Assembly (NCBI GenBank): GCA_000331325.2 | Contig: CM003435.1 | Location: forward strand, 1,911,001-1,975,000 | DNA length: 64,000 nt | Direction: 5' to 3' | Source: Crithidia fasciculata | Taxonomy: Eukaryota > Euglenozoa > Kinetoplastea > Trypanosomatida > Trypanosomatidae | In this document: positions 1-10,863 of the stretch, piece after piece | Numbering within the stretch: the first letter of the stretch is position 1 | How the letters are laid out: each line of letters begins with the position of its first letter | The notes under the pieces: model-generated | The model's input: the letters and a program-made list of their open reading frames with translations, nothing else | Told to the model about the DNA's origin: nothing | Database searches by the model: none | Made by a program: the position numbers and the translations under genes

Positions 1-2645
1 TATCTTAAAACAGACTGTTTTCTTTCTTTGTGTGTCAAACTTGAAAAGTGATATAGATTTTTTTTGTTGTTGTTGTTAACGTGATGGTTGAGCCGATTGT
101 GGGCGTATTGTGCGATCACAAAGCTGTGAAGCCGTAGAATTTTCGCCTGTGTCGGTGTGTATACTAGTGAGCGTGAAGGAATCCTGGTCGTCGTAGCAGG
201 TCCGCCGTCGAGCGCGTAGCATGTCGCCGAGAGCAGAGGGAGAACATCCATGGAAAGCACAGAAAAGAAGAAAAAGAATTGGAGAGCACGCATTATCAAA
301 TGAAGTAGTGGACAGAGATGAAGAAGGAGTGCACGGAAGGCTGCAGTGATGCACAGAAAATTAGAAGCTTGTTTTCTTAAACAGGAAACAAGAAGTCTTA
401 TCGCACAAAGGCACTCAACAGAAGATGAGCAAGGGGAGAAAATTACCCGAACAACACCAGACTCCGCTGCAGCCGCCCACTCTGCTGACGCAGTGCAGAG
501 GACAACCATCTCTTCGGAGAGTCAAGCCCGTATCCCTCCCGGCCTCGCTGTCGCTGCAAATCGTGACGCCAACGTCGTCTCACAGTGGCGCTCACCGCAA
601 GCAGAAGTTTACCGGACATGAGAGACAATATAAATTAATTCATTTTTTCTTTTTTTTGGCCAAAGTAAGGAAGACGAATCGAACAATCAGAAGAAGAAAA
701 AAGACAGTCACGTGCGTTGGCAGGGCAAAGTGAAAGAAGATCGGCGCGAAGTGAGAGAAGGGGAAAAAAGAGAAGAGGTGCTGCCCGCGAGACACCACTG
801 TCAAGACTCTTAAATAAATACGCGGTGCGATGGGCGGCGCTTGTCACGTGAAGTGGCACACCTTTCAACTCTCTGCCTGTCTGCACGTGACTGCACAAAA
901 TAAAAAATAAGCACGAGGTACATACTTCTTAAAAAAAAAAAACAATAATAGTAATAAAAGCGTCGGAGATGACTTGGAAGAAAAATAGACGAAGTTACCA
1001 AAGAAAATACAAAAGAAGCCGCGGTCCCAACTTTTTTTTTGTTTGTTTGCAATGAGGAAGAGTTGAATGAAGAAGAACATCCCCTCCACACGTGCAGATC
1101 ATCGTAATTTTTTTCTTTTAATGTATTTCCTTTCGAAGCGGAAAGTGCAGCACAATGAATGGCGAGAGGGAGAGAGAGAGTTAGACTCATAAGGCAGACG
1201 AGAGCACAACAAGAGCGACTACAAGGAGAACAAAACGAAGGACAAGAGAGCTCAGCTGTGTCTATAGGTGCTCTTCGTAGCCATTTAACTCTCTCCGTCA
1301 CCAAACTTTGAGTGCATGCTTGCGTGTGCGTGTGCGGGTGTGTGATGGCCAAACAGAAAGCTGCGCGATGCTACGTTGTGAATTCCAGTGGACAAAAAAA
1401 AAAGAGTTTTCCAGCGACACCTTTGCACGCAGGTGCTTGCAAAAAGGGGCAGCCGAGAAAACAAAAGGCACAGGAAAGAAAGGTATTGCGCTCGCTAAAA
1501 CACATGTAGCATTTAAAATGGCTTATTTCCATTAAAATGCTAATCTTTATTGTTCTTGTACCGCCTTTTGCCTTCGTGCTTTCTATTTGCCGTTCGGAAA
1601 AAGCACTGGGCTGCTCATCTAAAGAAGAAGGGCAGAATGCAAAAAAAAATTATCTTTTTTTGTGTATTTCTTTTAAGGCTACAAGTATCAAAGTAGCATT
1701 GAAGAAGAACAGAATTAGTAACAAAGAAAAGAAGAAACTAAATGCGTTGGCACCATCTTTTGACAATAAAAGAACATAATGTGTTAAAATAGTAACAATT
1801 AGAAAAAAATCGTCTTGAGTGAAACTAAAAAACTGAAAATAGGCAAAAGCACGGGAAAAAAAAAAGCGTCAAGGAGATTCAGGAACTTCGTTTTTGATGT
1901 GACAACACGCGAGCACTGCAAGGACTTGGAGGAGCATCTCGGCCGCAACACCGAACGCCACGCGGCTGCATTCCGCAGAGCAGTAATCAGACCAACGTAG
2001 CGTCTCAATTATGCCCTCACGGAAATAAAAAAAAAAGGACCAACAACTCAACAGGTGCAAAACAAATTTGCATTACACCTTTTCAGCTGCGTGCTCTCTC
2101 TCTCCTTTGCAATAAGCTCGTCTTTCGCCTTCCAGTACTCGGTGTCATCACAACGTTTACTTTTGAAAATGATGTGCAGCGCTGGAGTGCGGTGGGTGCC
2201 GCCATCAGCGCGGCGGCGGGGAAAAGGCGCACACACAAACACACACGTACTAAGGGACAGACGGCTGTCACGAGTGGCAGCAGGCGGCGAGGACGAGCGC
2301 AAGCACCGCACCTCCCGCCACACCCCACACCACGCACAGCCCACAGCCCTTCCCGCTGCAGCACAGCCCCCACACAGCCCGGACCGCACAAGGCCCACAC
2401 AGAGAGTGAGAGGGGGTGCCGCAACGCCGTGCACGCGCGCGCACACAGCCGCAGCCAGCGCTCACATCACGCACTTTTGATAAAATCTTTTTGGTGTACA
2501 AGTGTTTAAAGTGGAATGATGAAGCAAGAGGGAAAACAGATGCACCCACCACAGCCAGGAGATAGTGGCAGCGTGAGATGCAAAGAACAAGTTAGAACGC
2601 CGCTTCACGTAAGCAAGCGTGCAGACCAGCGTCGCCTCTCCGCCG
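1..2645. other. Gene-free spacer downstream of the last hexose transporter
   Basis: No convincing coding sequence: open frames are short, low-complexity and built on A-rich or GA-rich DNA. The stretch should hold the 3' UTR of the transporter ending at 2646 and then the 5' flank of a gene beyond the left edge. A GA-rich run at 1164-1181 (CT-rich in the transcript) could be the trans-splicing polypyrimidine tract of that off-window gene. A C-rich island lies at about 2200-2475. Confidence 0.6.
2340..2371 (-). other. Candidate G-quadruplex motif in the transporter 3' UTR
   Basis: The plus strand has C-runs at 2340-2342, 2347-2349, 2352-2354 and 2367-2371, so the transcript has four G-runs separated by about 12, 2 and 4 nt. 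It sits about 270 nt past the stop codon of the hexose transporter at 2646-4358, inside a G/GT-rich island that contrasts with the surrounding pyrimidine-rich transcript. Folding is inferred from the pattern only. Confidence 0.3.
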
Positions 2646-4358
2646 CTACTGGGCAAGCGCCTCCTCCGCCTTGCGCGTCGCGGGGTCCACCTTCTTCTTG
2701 CCGTCCCTCGCCTCGTCCCACGGGTGCAGGAAGAAGACCTGGATGACGAAGCAGATGAAGCCCAGGCCGCCAAAGAAGATGAAGGCGATGGCCTGGCCCT
2801 TGTCCTGGTTGCCGGAGCGGCCGCCAGAGATCCGCTCCGTCGCGATCGGGTAGCACACGTTGATGATCAGGTTGTAGATGAACTGACCCACCTGCGTGAA
2901 CGACGCACCGCGCGGGCGGAACGACGGCGGGAACATATCCTGCGTCAGCACGTAGTAGCACGGACCCACGCACACCTCGAAGCCGAGAATGTACAGGATG
3001 ATGCCGGTGATGGCAACGCCGTCCTTCGCGTCCCTCGACGACACGCCGGGGTACACCGGGATGCCGCACAGGAACATGCACATGCACGACGTGAAGATCG
3101 AGCCGAACAGGAACAGCTGGCGCATCGTGAACACGTAGGCCAGCGGGATCGAGATGAGCGTCGTCACGAAGTTCCACACCATCACGTAGAAGTTGCCCAC
3201 CAGCGGCGCAAGGCCAAGGCTCCCCATGATCGTCGGCGCGTAGTTCATCACGGCATTAATGCCGGTCAGCTGCAGCGTGCCAGCCATCACAAGACCCATC
3301 CCGAGACGCGGCAGCATCTCAAGGTAGCTGTACTCGTTGGGGTCCAGCTCCACGGCGTCCTCGTCGTCGCCGCCGTCGAACTTGGCGCGGGAGTCCCTCA
3401 CGTACACGCCAAGGCCAATCATCACAATGCTCAGCAGAGTCGACACCGCGCACAGACCCTGCATGCGGGCCATCATCTTCTGGTCCTTGTCGCGGTCGAA
3501 GTAGACGCTCTGGCCAAGAGAAAGGCCCATCGTGGCGGCAATGAAGATACCCAGCGTCGTGAACACCTGGAACAGCACACCAAGGGTGCCCTTCCATCGC
3601 GGGTGCGCGTTCTGGTCAGTGTACATCGGGCAGGCAACGCCGATCACGCCCATAAACAGACCAATGGCGAAGCGGCCAACAATCAGCACCCAGAACTCGT
3701 TCTCCGCGCACGACACGTGGTACATCACAGAGCTCACGACACCCACGATGCCGACAAGCAGGAACGAGATCTTCGCGCCGATCGCAGTGGCAAGCGGTCC
3801 AGCAAACACGGAGCCGATCAGGCAGCCCGCAATCATCGAGCCGGCAAAAATACCGTTGTCCGACGACGAGTAGCCCGAGGGGTTTTGGCACTCACCAGCG
3901 CTGTACGACCACGCACAGCGGTTTTTATCTGCGTTGCAGCTTGTGATCGCAGCATCGTCGTCCGCGCCACCGGAGGCAACGTTCGGGTACAGCTTGCTGC
4001 ACGTGCCCTCCGCCCACCCGCAGTAGCTGCTTGCAGGGTTAACGGCGTCAGCGAACCACTTGCAGTTCGCGTTCGGCACCGTCGAGCACCCCGACTCGTA
4101 CCGGTAGCTCGCGCAGTTCGTGCTCATGCTGTACAGGGTCGAGTACACGCCAACGAAGCCGATGCTGTACCCGTTCAACGTACCGCCGATCGCCTGCACG
4201 ACGCACACACGGATGTTGCCGGGAGACATCATGGATGGGTCTTCGTCCACGGGATCCACGTGCGGCTTCTTCTCTGCGCTGTCCTGCGCGATCTCCTTCT
4301 CCTTCTCGGACATCGTGTCCGAGCGGGGCTCGTTGGACTCAGCCTGGTGAGCGCTCAT
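2646..4358 (-). CDS. Hexose transporter, short N-terminus (third in transcription order)
   Basis: A 570-residue facilitative hexose transporter of the sugar porter family (MFS, 12 membrane spans), expected to take up glucose at the plasma membrane. Visible signatures are the GR motif after span 4 (G228-R229, followed by P244-M-Y), QLTGIN at 363-368 and PSFRPRG at 478-484. The loop between spans 1 and 2 (about 80-165) is cysteine-rich, as in kinetoplastid THT/GT transporters. The start is an ATG at 4358. It closely matches the copies at 7415-9133 and 13035-15062 but carries private changes, such as S65-I66-G70, T139, S280, R321 and L401-I402. Its C-terminal tail (about 549-570) is unique. It is the last of the three in transcription order, so it may correspond to Leishmania GT3, but I have not assigned the isoform. 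Confidence 0.95.
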   Translation of the reverse strand: MSAHQAESNEPRSDTMSEKEKEIAQDSAEKKPHVDPVDEDPSMMSPGNIRVCVVQAIGGTLNGYSIGFVGVYSTLYSMSTNCASYRYESGCSTVPNANCKWFADAVNPASSYCGWAEGTCSKLYPNVASGGADDDAAITSCNADKNRCAWSYSAGECQNPSGYSSSDNGIFAGSMIAGCLIGSVFAGPLATAIGAKISFLLVGIVGVVSSVMYHVSCAENEFWVLIVGRFAIGLFMGVIGVACPMYTDQNAHPRWKGTLGVLFQVFTTLGIFIAATMGLSLGQSVYFDRDKDQKMMARMQGLCAVSTLLSIVMIGLGVYVRDSRAKFDGGDDEDAVELDPNEYSYLEMLPRLGMGLVMAGTLQLTGINAVMNYAPTIMGSLGLAPLVGNFYVMVWNFVTTLISIPLAYVFTMRQLFLFGSIFTSCMCMFLCGIPVYPGVSSRDAKDGVAITGIILYILGFEVCVGPCYYVLTQDMFPPSFRPRGASFTQVGQFIYNLIINVCYPIATERISGGRSGNQDKGQAIAFIFFGGLGFICFVIQVFFLHPWDEARDGKKKVDPATRKAEEALAQ

Positions 4359-4689
4359 GGCTGCGGACGGACTCGGTCTTCACGTGAAACACGCACACCT
4401 TGCAGTGCTGGAGAGAAAGAAGAAAAGAGGTTTTGGCGCTGAGAAAGAAGCTGTTGCTAGGTGCGGTCCTGCCTACTAACGTTTTGTCAGCTAAAGAAAG
4501 AAAGAGAGAAAGACTTGTTACGTTGCTTTTCGTTTTACTGCGAGGTTGGAAGCAGCAGTGGGGAGTCAGAGAGGGTGGGGAAGCGGGCCGAGGAGAGGAG
4601 AGGTGGAGCAGAGAGAGAGGGAGCGGGGCTGGGGGGAGAGAGCGGGCCACGGAGGAGCAACAGGCAGCGAAGCTTCCGCATGGCAAAGC
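4359..4689 (-). repeat. Duplicated 5' flank, unit A (matches 9134-9473)
   Basis: This block aligns almost base for base with 9134-9473, with scattered substitutions and small indels, and both blocks abut the ATG of a short-N-terminus transporter. It is GA-rich on the plus strand and so CT-rich in the transcript, and probably carries the polypyrimidine tract and splice acceptor. Similarity ends abruptly at about 4689. The longer transporter copy at 13035-15062 lacks this flank. Confidence 0.85.
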
Positions 4690-7414
4690 GCCTCGAAAGG
4701 ACTTGACATTTGCTGAATGAAGCGAGGATGCTCACATGTTATGAGAACGGCGTGCTTGGATGAGTTTTCAACTCGTCTGTCAGACCTAAAGCAAAGCGTT
4801 CGTATTGCCGTTCAATTAATGGTGCGAGTGAACGTCGATGGCCCTTAGTGGCCTCGCGGAAAATTATCGGGCTGAAGTATTAAGGGGGTTCAAGAGCGTG
4901 AAAGATTAGGAAAGTCAGCTTCCCCGAAGCTTCAGCTTCGCTTTCTCCTTCGTGTAAGTTGTGCTGTAGTATATTATTCTTTTTTTTTGCTTTTTGCAGA
5001 TGGGACGAGGAACAGTTGCACCGCTTTCCCAGAGGGTCGCGTGTGCCTGCAAGGCGACTCATATGCACTTCTTGCGTCGACTGAAGAATGGGGAATTGGT
5101 GTTGACCGGAGCAAGATCACTAGAAGCCGCCGTATGGCCGGCGCTAGTCCGTGGCGCACCAGTGGATTCCTTTCACCGCTCCTTGAGCTCGCTTGAAGCG
5201 CGTAACATGAACAAACGGAAACAAAGAAAACACATGGAAGAGATGTTAGACACGTCAAGACGCGGCTCCACGTCATCCACGCGGCTGATTTCGAAACGAG
5301 ATAAAAAAATTCTTTTGAATAAATTTTAAAAAATTGAATTCTAGATTTCACGGTTTAAGTCAGGAAAAAAAAAGCATAGCTTACTACCGTAGAGCCACCG
5401 GTGGCGTACAGCTCACAAAGGCAAAAAATTCACCCTACGCATTGAGCTCATACATACGCAACGCGCGGAAACCTCCTTGTTTTTTATTATTTTTTTCCTG
5501 TCTCAGGTGAAGCGAAGAAAGATATGTTAAGGAAAAAAAAGGAGAAAAAAATAAGTCTGTCGTTTCACTGCACGCCATTTTTTGTCCAGCAAAAAAGAAA
5601 GGGGAAAAAAGCAAATGTCGTCTTTTCTGTCTTAATAAAGGTAGAAAAAGAGTTTAAGGCCGGAAGAGAAGTTGTGTGCGTCTTGTACGCTGTGGAGTTC
5701 GTAAACCGTCTGCGAGGGCCTCTGCATCTGCAAAGAAAAGCGCAATTTTTGACTTCGTCGTAAGCAAAGAGAGAGAGAGATAGAGCGGCATTCGTGAAGA
5801 AGCGTCGTCGCAAGTCATCTCCATGACGTCAGTCAACTCCTCAATGATTTTGTTTCCAGTGAAGAGCGACAACAACGCGAGAGGCTGAAACAGGATGGCG
5901 GATCTCACCAAGCACACCGCCCCGAACACATTAAAAGCACCAACTACGCAGAGAAAGAGATGATGGCACGGCTAAAGGCGGAGATATGAAGGACAAAAAA
6001 AAGGGGGAATACGGAAAAACAAGCGTTGCAGCGCCAGGTGAAGAGCATTAGTGAACCGAAAACTACCACGAAGGAGCCGGTTACCAGCGCTCCTCACCTC
6101 CGTTCGCCACATCACCGCTGAGAGCGCCACGCATGTCCCTCCTAAAATCATGAACAGGATATGAAGCGGAGGGTCGACGAGATACGAGAAAGACATGCAT
6201 ACTGGGAGGTGGAGAGGATGATGGGGGCTCAATAAGGAAACCACCCTGGCCAGTAGTGAGAAAAAGAAGAGGCGGGGGAAAAGTAAAAAAGCAAAAGTAA
6301 GCGAGGACGGAGTCTCCGAGTATTTGAGATGCCTTCTCCAAAGGAAGAGCGTACACACAACTAAAAATAGATTAAAAATAAAAAAATGGCATAACCGACA
6401 GAAAACAAAGAAAAAACCGAAACAGGAGAAAGAGCGAAAAAAAAAGGGGGAATTGTCTTCTGGAAAGGAGGGGGGATGGCAAAAAAAAAAAAACATTTAT
6501 AATAATAACAATAGTAATACTCCGAAAACAATGCGCAATGGCACAGACCCAAGAATCGAACCAAGAAAGCGAAGAGAACAGTCAGAAAAATATCTGAGAA
6601 AAAGCACTCTTTTCACTACTGATGCACAATTGTTTTATTTTTCTCACAATAGCCCTTTCGTTTTCTTTTTTTTTTCTTTTTCCTTGTGATTGAACGAACG
6701 CTGAGTGAAGAAGTACCTCCTGTTAAGGCAGCAGGAGAGAGTGGGCTATCAACGACGCAACCCGCTCCCTCCATCTCTACTTCGAAGCGAAAAAGGAAAA
6801 ACTTGAGTTTGTAAAAAAAAAAAAAAAAAACCGAAACGAACAAATAAAAAACTTAGCAAAATAATATAATAAAACGTCTTTCTGGGGTTTTTTTTTTGGT
6901 GCGATGGGTACGGACGACGAGCTCCTTGACAGTAGTGTTGCAACGAAAATGAACGGAGGCGCCTTGGTGACTGGTTCATTGAAAGTGCTAGTGGCTACAA
7001 CAAGAAAAGGGTAGCAAATGTACCGGCCCCCTCTCAGCGTCGATGCCACGCACGATGAATCACCACCACTGACTTCCCACAGCACTCCTTCTACGCACAT
7101 CCGCACAAACTCTTGGAGACGTACGCTATCAAATGGTGTCGCCTAACGTGCCAGCTACTCTGCCGAGCCGTCGCATCACTGTCTTTTGAGTTCTGGTGTG
7201 CGGCACATAACAAACTTCTCCGTGCACGCCGCCAGACCTGCAGACCATCCCCCAAATTTCCACGACGTTTTCCCAAACCACAGTTAAAAAAAAAAAAAGT
7301 AGGTGTTTTATTTCTTTTTAACAAGTAACACATTACAGCGTCTTGATAGTGTTTTGATGAACCGGGAGACGACAGTCGATCACCTCTGAAGCTCCTCATG
7401 CCTTCGACTTTCTA
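4359..7414. other. Spacer between hexose transporter copies
   Basis: No gene seen. The first 331 bases (4359-4689) are a duplicated 5' flank. The rest is A-rich on the plus strand, with many homopolymer runs including 18 A at 6813-6830. It should contain the 5' UTR and splice signals of the copy at 2646-4358 and the 3' UTR of the copy at 7415-9133. Confidence 0.6.
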
Positions 7415-9133
7415 TTACTCTTGCTCAACGGGCTCATCGGCACTGTGAGGGGTCTCCACCTTCTCCTTCTTGTGACCGTCACGCTCCTCGTCCCACGGGT
7501 GCAGGAAGAAGACCTGGATGACGAAGCAGATGAAGCCCAGGCCGCCAAAGAAGATGAAGGCGATGGCCTGGCCCTTGTCCTGGTTGCCGGAGCGGCCGCC
7601 AGAGATCCGCTCCGTCGCGATCGGGTAGCACACGTTGATGATCAGGTTGTAGATGAACTGACCCACCTGCGTGAACGACGCACCGCGCGGGCGGAACGAC
7701 GGCGGGAACATATCCTGCGTCAGCACGTAGTAGCACGGACCAACGCACACCTCGAAGCCGAGAATGTACAGGATGATGCCGGTGATGGCAACGCCGTCCT
7801 TCGCGTCCCTCGACGACACGCCGGGGTACACCGGGATGCCGCACAGGAACATGCACATGCACGACGTGAAGATCGAGCCGAACAGGAACAGCTGGCGCAT
7901 CGTGAACACGTAGGCCAGCGGGATCGAGACGAACGTCGTCACGAAGTTCCACACCATCACGTAGAAGTTGCCCACCAGCGGCGCAAGGCCAAGGCTCCCC
8001 ATGATCGTCGGCGCGTAGTTCATCACGGCGTTGATGCCGGTCAGCTGCAGCGTGCCAGCCATCACAAGACCCATCCCGAGACGCGGCAGCATCTCAAGGT
8101 AGCTGTACTCGTTGGGGTCCAGCTCCACGGCGTCCTCGTCGTCGCCGCCGTCAAACTTGGCGCGGGAGTCCTTCACGTACACGCCAAGGCCAATCATCAC
8201 AATGCTCAGCAGAGTCGACACCGCGCACAGACCCTGCATGCGGGCCATCATCTTCTGATCCTTGTCGCGGTCGAAGTAGACGCTCTGGCCAAGAGCAAGG
8301 CCCATCGTGGCGGCAATGAAGATACCCAGCGTCGTGAACACCTGGAACAGCACACCAAGGGTGCCCTTCCATCGCGGGTGCGCGTTCTGGTCAGTGTACA
8401 TCGGGCAGGCAACGCCGATCACGCCCATGAACAGACCAATGGCGAAGCGGCCAACAATCAGCACCCAGAACTCGTTCTCCGCGCACGACACGTGGTACAT
8501 CACAGAAGCCACGACACCCACGATGCCGACAAGCAGGAACGAGATCTTTGCGCCGATCGCAGTGGCAAGCGGTCCAGCAAACACGGAGCCGATCAGACTG
8601 CCCGCAATCATCGAGCCGGCAAAGATACCGTTGTCCGACGACGAGTAGCCCGAGGGGTTCTGGCACTCGCCAGCGCTGTACGACCACGCACAGCGGTTTT
8701 TGTCCGCGTTGCAGCTTGCGATCGCAGCATCGTCGTCCGCGCCACCGGAGGCAACGTTCGGGTACAGCTTGCTGCACGTGCCCTCCGCCCACCCGCAGTA
8801 GCTGCTTGCAGGGTTAACGGCGTCAGCAAACCACTTGCAGTTCGCGTTCGGCACCGTCGAGCACCCCGACTCGTACCGGTAGCTCGCACAGTTCGTGCTC
8901 ATGCTGTACAGGGTCGAGTAGACAGCCACAAAACCCGTGGTGTACCCGTTGAGCGTGCCGCCGATCGCCTGCACCACGCACACACGGATGTTGCCCGGAG
9001 ACATCATGGATGGGTCGTCGTCCACGGGATCCACGTGCGGCTTCTTCTCTGCGCTGTCCTGCGCGATCTCCTTCTCCTTCTCGGACATCGTGTCCGAGCG
9101 GTGCTCGTTGGACTCCATCTGGTGAGCGCTCAT
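7415..9133 (-). CDS. Hexose transporter, short N-terminus (second in transcription order)
   Basis: A 572-residue sugar porter with the same GR, QLTGIN and PSFRPRG motifs and cysteine-rich first loop as the copy at 2646-4358. ATG start at 9133. The N-terminus is nearly that of the copy at 2646-4358 (differences at residues 6 and 11). Most core variants (T65-T66-A70, A139, A280, K321, F401-V402) instead match the copy at 13035-15062. S179 and A209 are private to this copy. The C-terminal tail after the shared HPWDE motif is unique and acidic. This mixture suggests gene conversion between array members. Expected role: plasma-membrane hexose uptake. Which Leishmania isoform (GT2 or GT3) it corresponds to is not decidable from sequence alone. 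Confidence 0.95.
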   Translation of the reverse strand: MSAHQMESNEHRSDTMSEKEKEIAQDSAEKKPHVDPVDDDPSMMSPGNIRVCVVQAIGGTLNGYTTGFVAVYSTLYSMSTNCASYRYESGCSTVPNANCKWFADAVNPASSYCGWAEGTCSKLYPNVASGGADDDAAIASCNADKNRCAWSYSAGECQNPSGYSSSDNGIFAGSMIAGSLIGSVFAGPLATAIGAKISFLLVGIVGVVASVMYHVSCAENEFWVLIVGRFAIGLFMGVIGVACPMYTDQNAHPRWKGTLGVLFQVFTTLGIFIAATMGLALGQSVYFDRDKDQKMMARMQGLCAVSTLLSIVMIGLGVYVKDSRAKFDGGDDEDAVELDPNEYSYLEMLPRLGMGLVMAGTLQLTGINAVMNYAPTIMGSLGLAPLVGNFYVMVWNFVTTFVSIPLAYVFTMRQLFLFGSIFTSCMCMFLCGIPVYPGVSSRDAKDGVAITGIILYILGFEVCVGPCYYVLTQDMFPPSFRPRGASFTQVGQFIYNLIINVCYPIATERISGGRSGNQDKGQAIAFIFFGGLGFICFVIQVFFLHPWDEERDGHKKEKVETPHSADEPVEQE

Positions 9134-9473
9134 GGCTGCGGACGGACTCGGTCTTCACGTGACACACGCACACCTTGCAGTGCTGGAGAGAGGGGAGAAA
9201 AGAGGTTTTGGCGCTGAGAAAGAAGCTGTTGCCTGATGCGGTCCTGCCTACTAACGTTTTGTCAGCTGAAGAAAGAAAGAGAGAGAGAGAGGAAGACTTG
9301 TTACGTTGGTTTTCGTTTTACTGCGAGTTTGGAAGCAGCAGTGGGGAGTCAGAGAGGGTGGGGAATTGGACCGAGGAGAGGAGAGGTGAAGCAGAGAGAG
9401 AGTGAGCAGGGCTGGGGGGAAGACAGCGGGCCACGGAGGAGCAATAGGCAGCGAAGCTTCCGCATGACAAAGC
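9134..9473 (-). repeat. Duplicated 5' flank, unit B (matches 4359-4689)
   Basis: Second copy of the CT-rich (transcript sense) 5' flank, directly upstream of the ATG at 9133. Differences from unit A are mostly in the GA simple-sequence portions. After 9473 the two spacers no longer align. The block marks how far the most recent duplication or conversion tract extended upstream of the coding region. Confidence 0.85.
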
Positions 9474-10795
9474 AGTTTTTTACGCAAAACAGGCAGATGA
9501 CGTTTAGCAAACGTATTTGGCAAAGTATAGCGGCCTATTATTTTTGGCGTGTAAATAAGACATCCTAATGTAGTGGCGAAATGCGCATTGTTGTGGCTCA
9601 CAAGACGCAAATACCTTAAAGGCTCATGCGGGTTGACGGCCACGGAGGCCCTAGTCTGTAACAAAACTAACGCTGTGCTGAATCTAAAGCAGCGTGTATT
9701 GCTTTCTCGAAGACAGTCGGCATGGAAAAGCACTCCCAGTTTCCATTCTTTGTATTGACGCTTCACGCTGAGAAAGGTGGCCAAACTTTAAGCGAAAGAC
9801 GAACGTGGCGGGATGTCCACCTTGAGAAGGCGGAGTACAACAGCGACAGGCGCCACTGCACAACAAACGTAGGAAGAGGAGCTAAAGATATGTCTAGAAA
9901 AAAAAAAAGAAACCTGATCACGAGAGGTACAATTTGTCATGGCACCCGGGTGAGAGAAGGCGTGGGCAGTATTTGGGGAATACTAAAAGAGGAAGAGAGG
10001 GAGCTACAATCACGCACCGACGGTGTCAACAAAGAAAAACCGCAGAAAAAAAAAGCAACAAAATTAATCGCAACGGGCGGCAAGAAACATCTTTCGGAGA
10101 TGCCCTCATCCGTCAAAGGCGATCATGCCACCAAGCAGCACACTACCGGTGAAAGGTGGTGCGGACAACATCGCGTGTGCAGCACCCACATCTGCATGGG
10201 GGAAAAGAAAAGGAGAAGCCCATTCAGGACCAGAAAAAAAGAAAGAAAGCTCTTATTTTCAAACTAGACTTCCTCCTGCTCACCCTGCTGTCTGTTTGCG
10301 TTCCGTCCTATCAGGCTGAGGAGTTTTTACGGCGAACATGCAGCAGCAAAGGCCGTTGTGTGCTGCGGAGCCCTTGCGTCAGCCAGCCGAGGCGTAAATG
10401 CGGGCTTTTCTCATTAATTACTAATCATAGCCCTGCCTACAGCCCGTTTAAGTCCATTGGAAAAAAAAGATGACCTCCCACTATTTTTTCCAACAGAAAT
10501 TTTAGACAGAAAAGATAGGCAGATGAACACTATCAACGACAGATTCGGGCAACAGAGGCGAGAACAACAACAGAGAAGAAGAAAACAGCTCTGCGCAACT
10601 TTCTTTTTCTCGTTGCTGTTCATCTAGCAATAGAGCGGAGTACGCGGTGCAACTCACAGAGCTGGAGAAGTAAACAATAAGAAAGAAAAAAAAAACAGAA
10701 AAATGCCGCTGAACTGAAAAAAAAAAAACGTCGAAGCAAAACTCTGCTCATCTGCTTTCACGTTGGGTTTGTTTTCGCTCACTTATGCGAGTCGC

Positions 10796-10863
10796 AGAGG
10801 GTATCCCGCCTTCCATGCGCCGTAAAGAGTAAAAGTAGCCTTTTACCCTCTAGTCTATGGAAG
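10796..10863 (-). other. Candidate structured RNA element with pseudoknot-type pairing
   Basis: Two inverted-repeat pairs interleave: 10796-10803 with 10844-10851 (8 bp) and 10810-10816 with 10857-10863 (7 bp). An alternative hairpin pairs 10829-10835 with 10840-10846 (7 bp) around a 4-base loop and competes with the first stem. The element stands out from A-rich surroundings and would lie about 2.2 kb past the stop of the GT1-like transporter. Function unknown; the pairing could be chance. Confidence 0.25.

Noticed and set aside
2619-4442. Long plus-strand open frame (607 codons) over the hexose transporter
   Set aside because: It is antisense to a clear sugar transporter, is rich in His, Arg and Ala, and recurs over the other copies; it is a by-product of GC-rich third positions.
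4474-4480. TACTAAC followed by a CAG, like a yeast branch point and splice site (also at 9249-9255)
   Set aside because: It lies on the strand opposite to the genes, inside the duplicated 5' flank; cis-introns are very rare in trypanosomatids.
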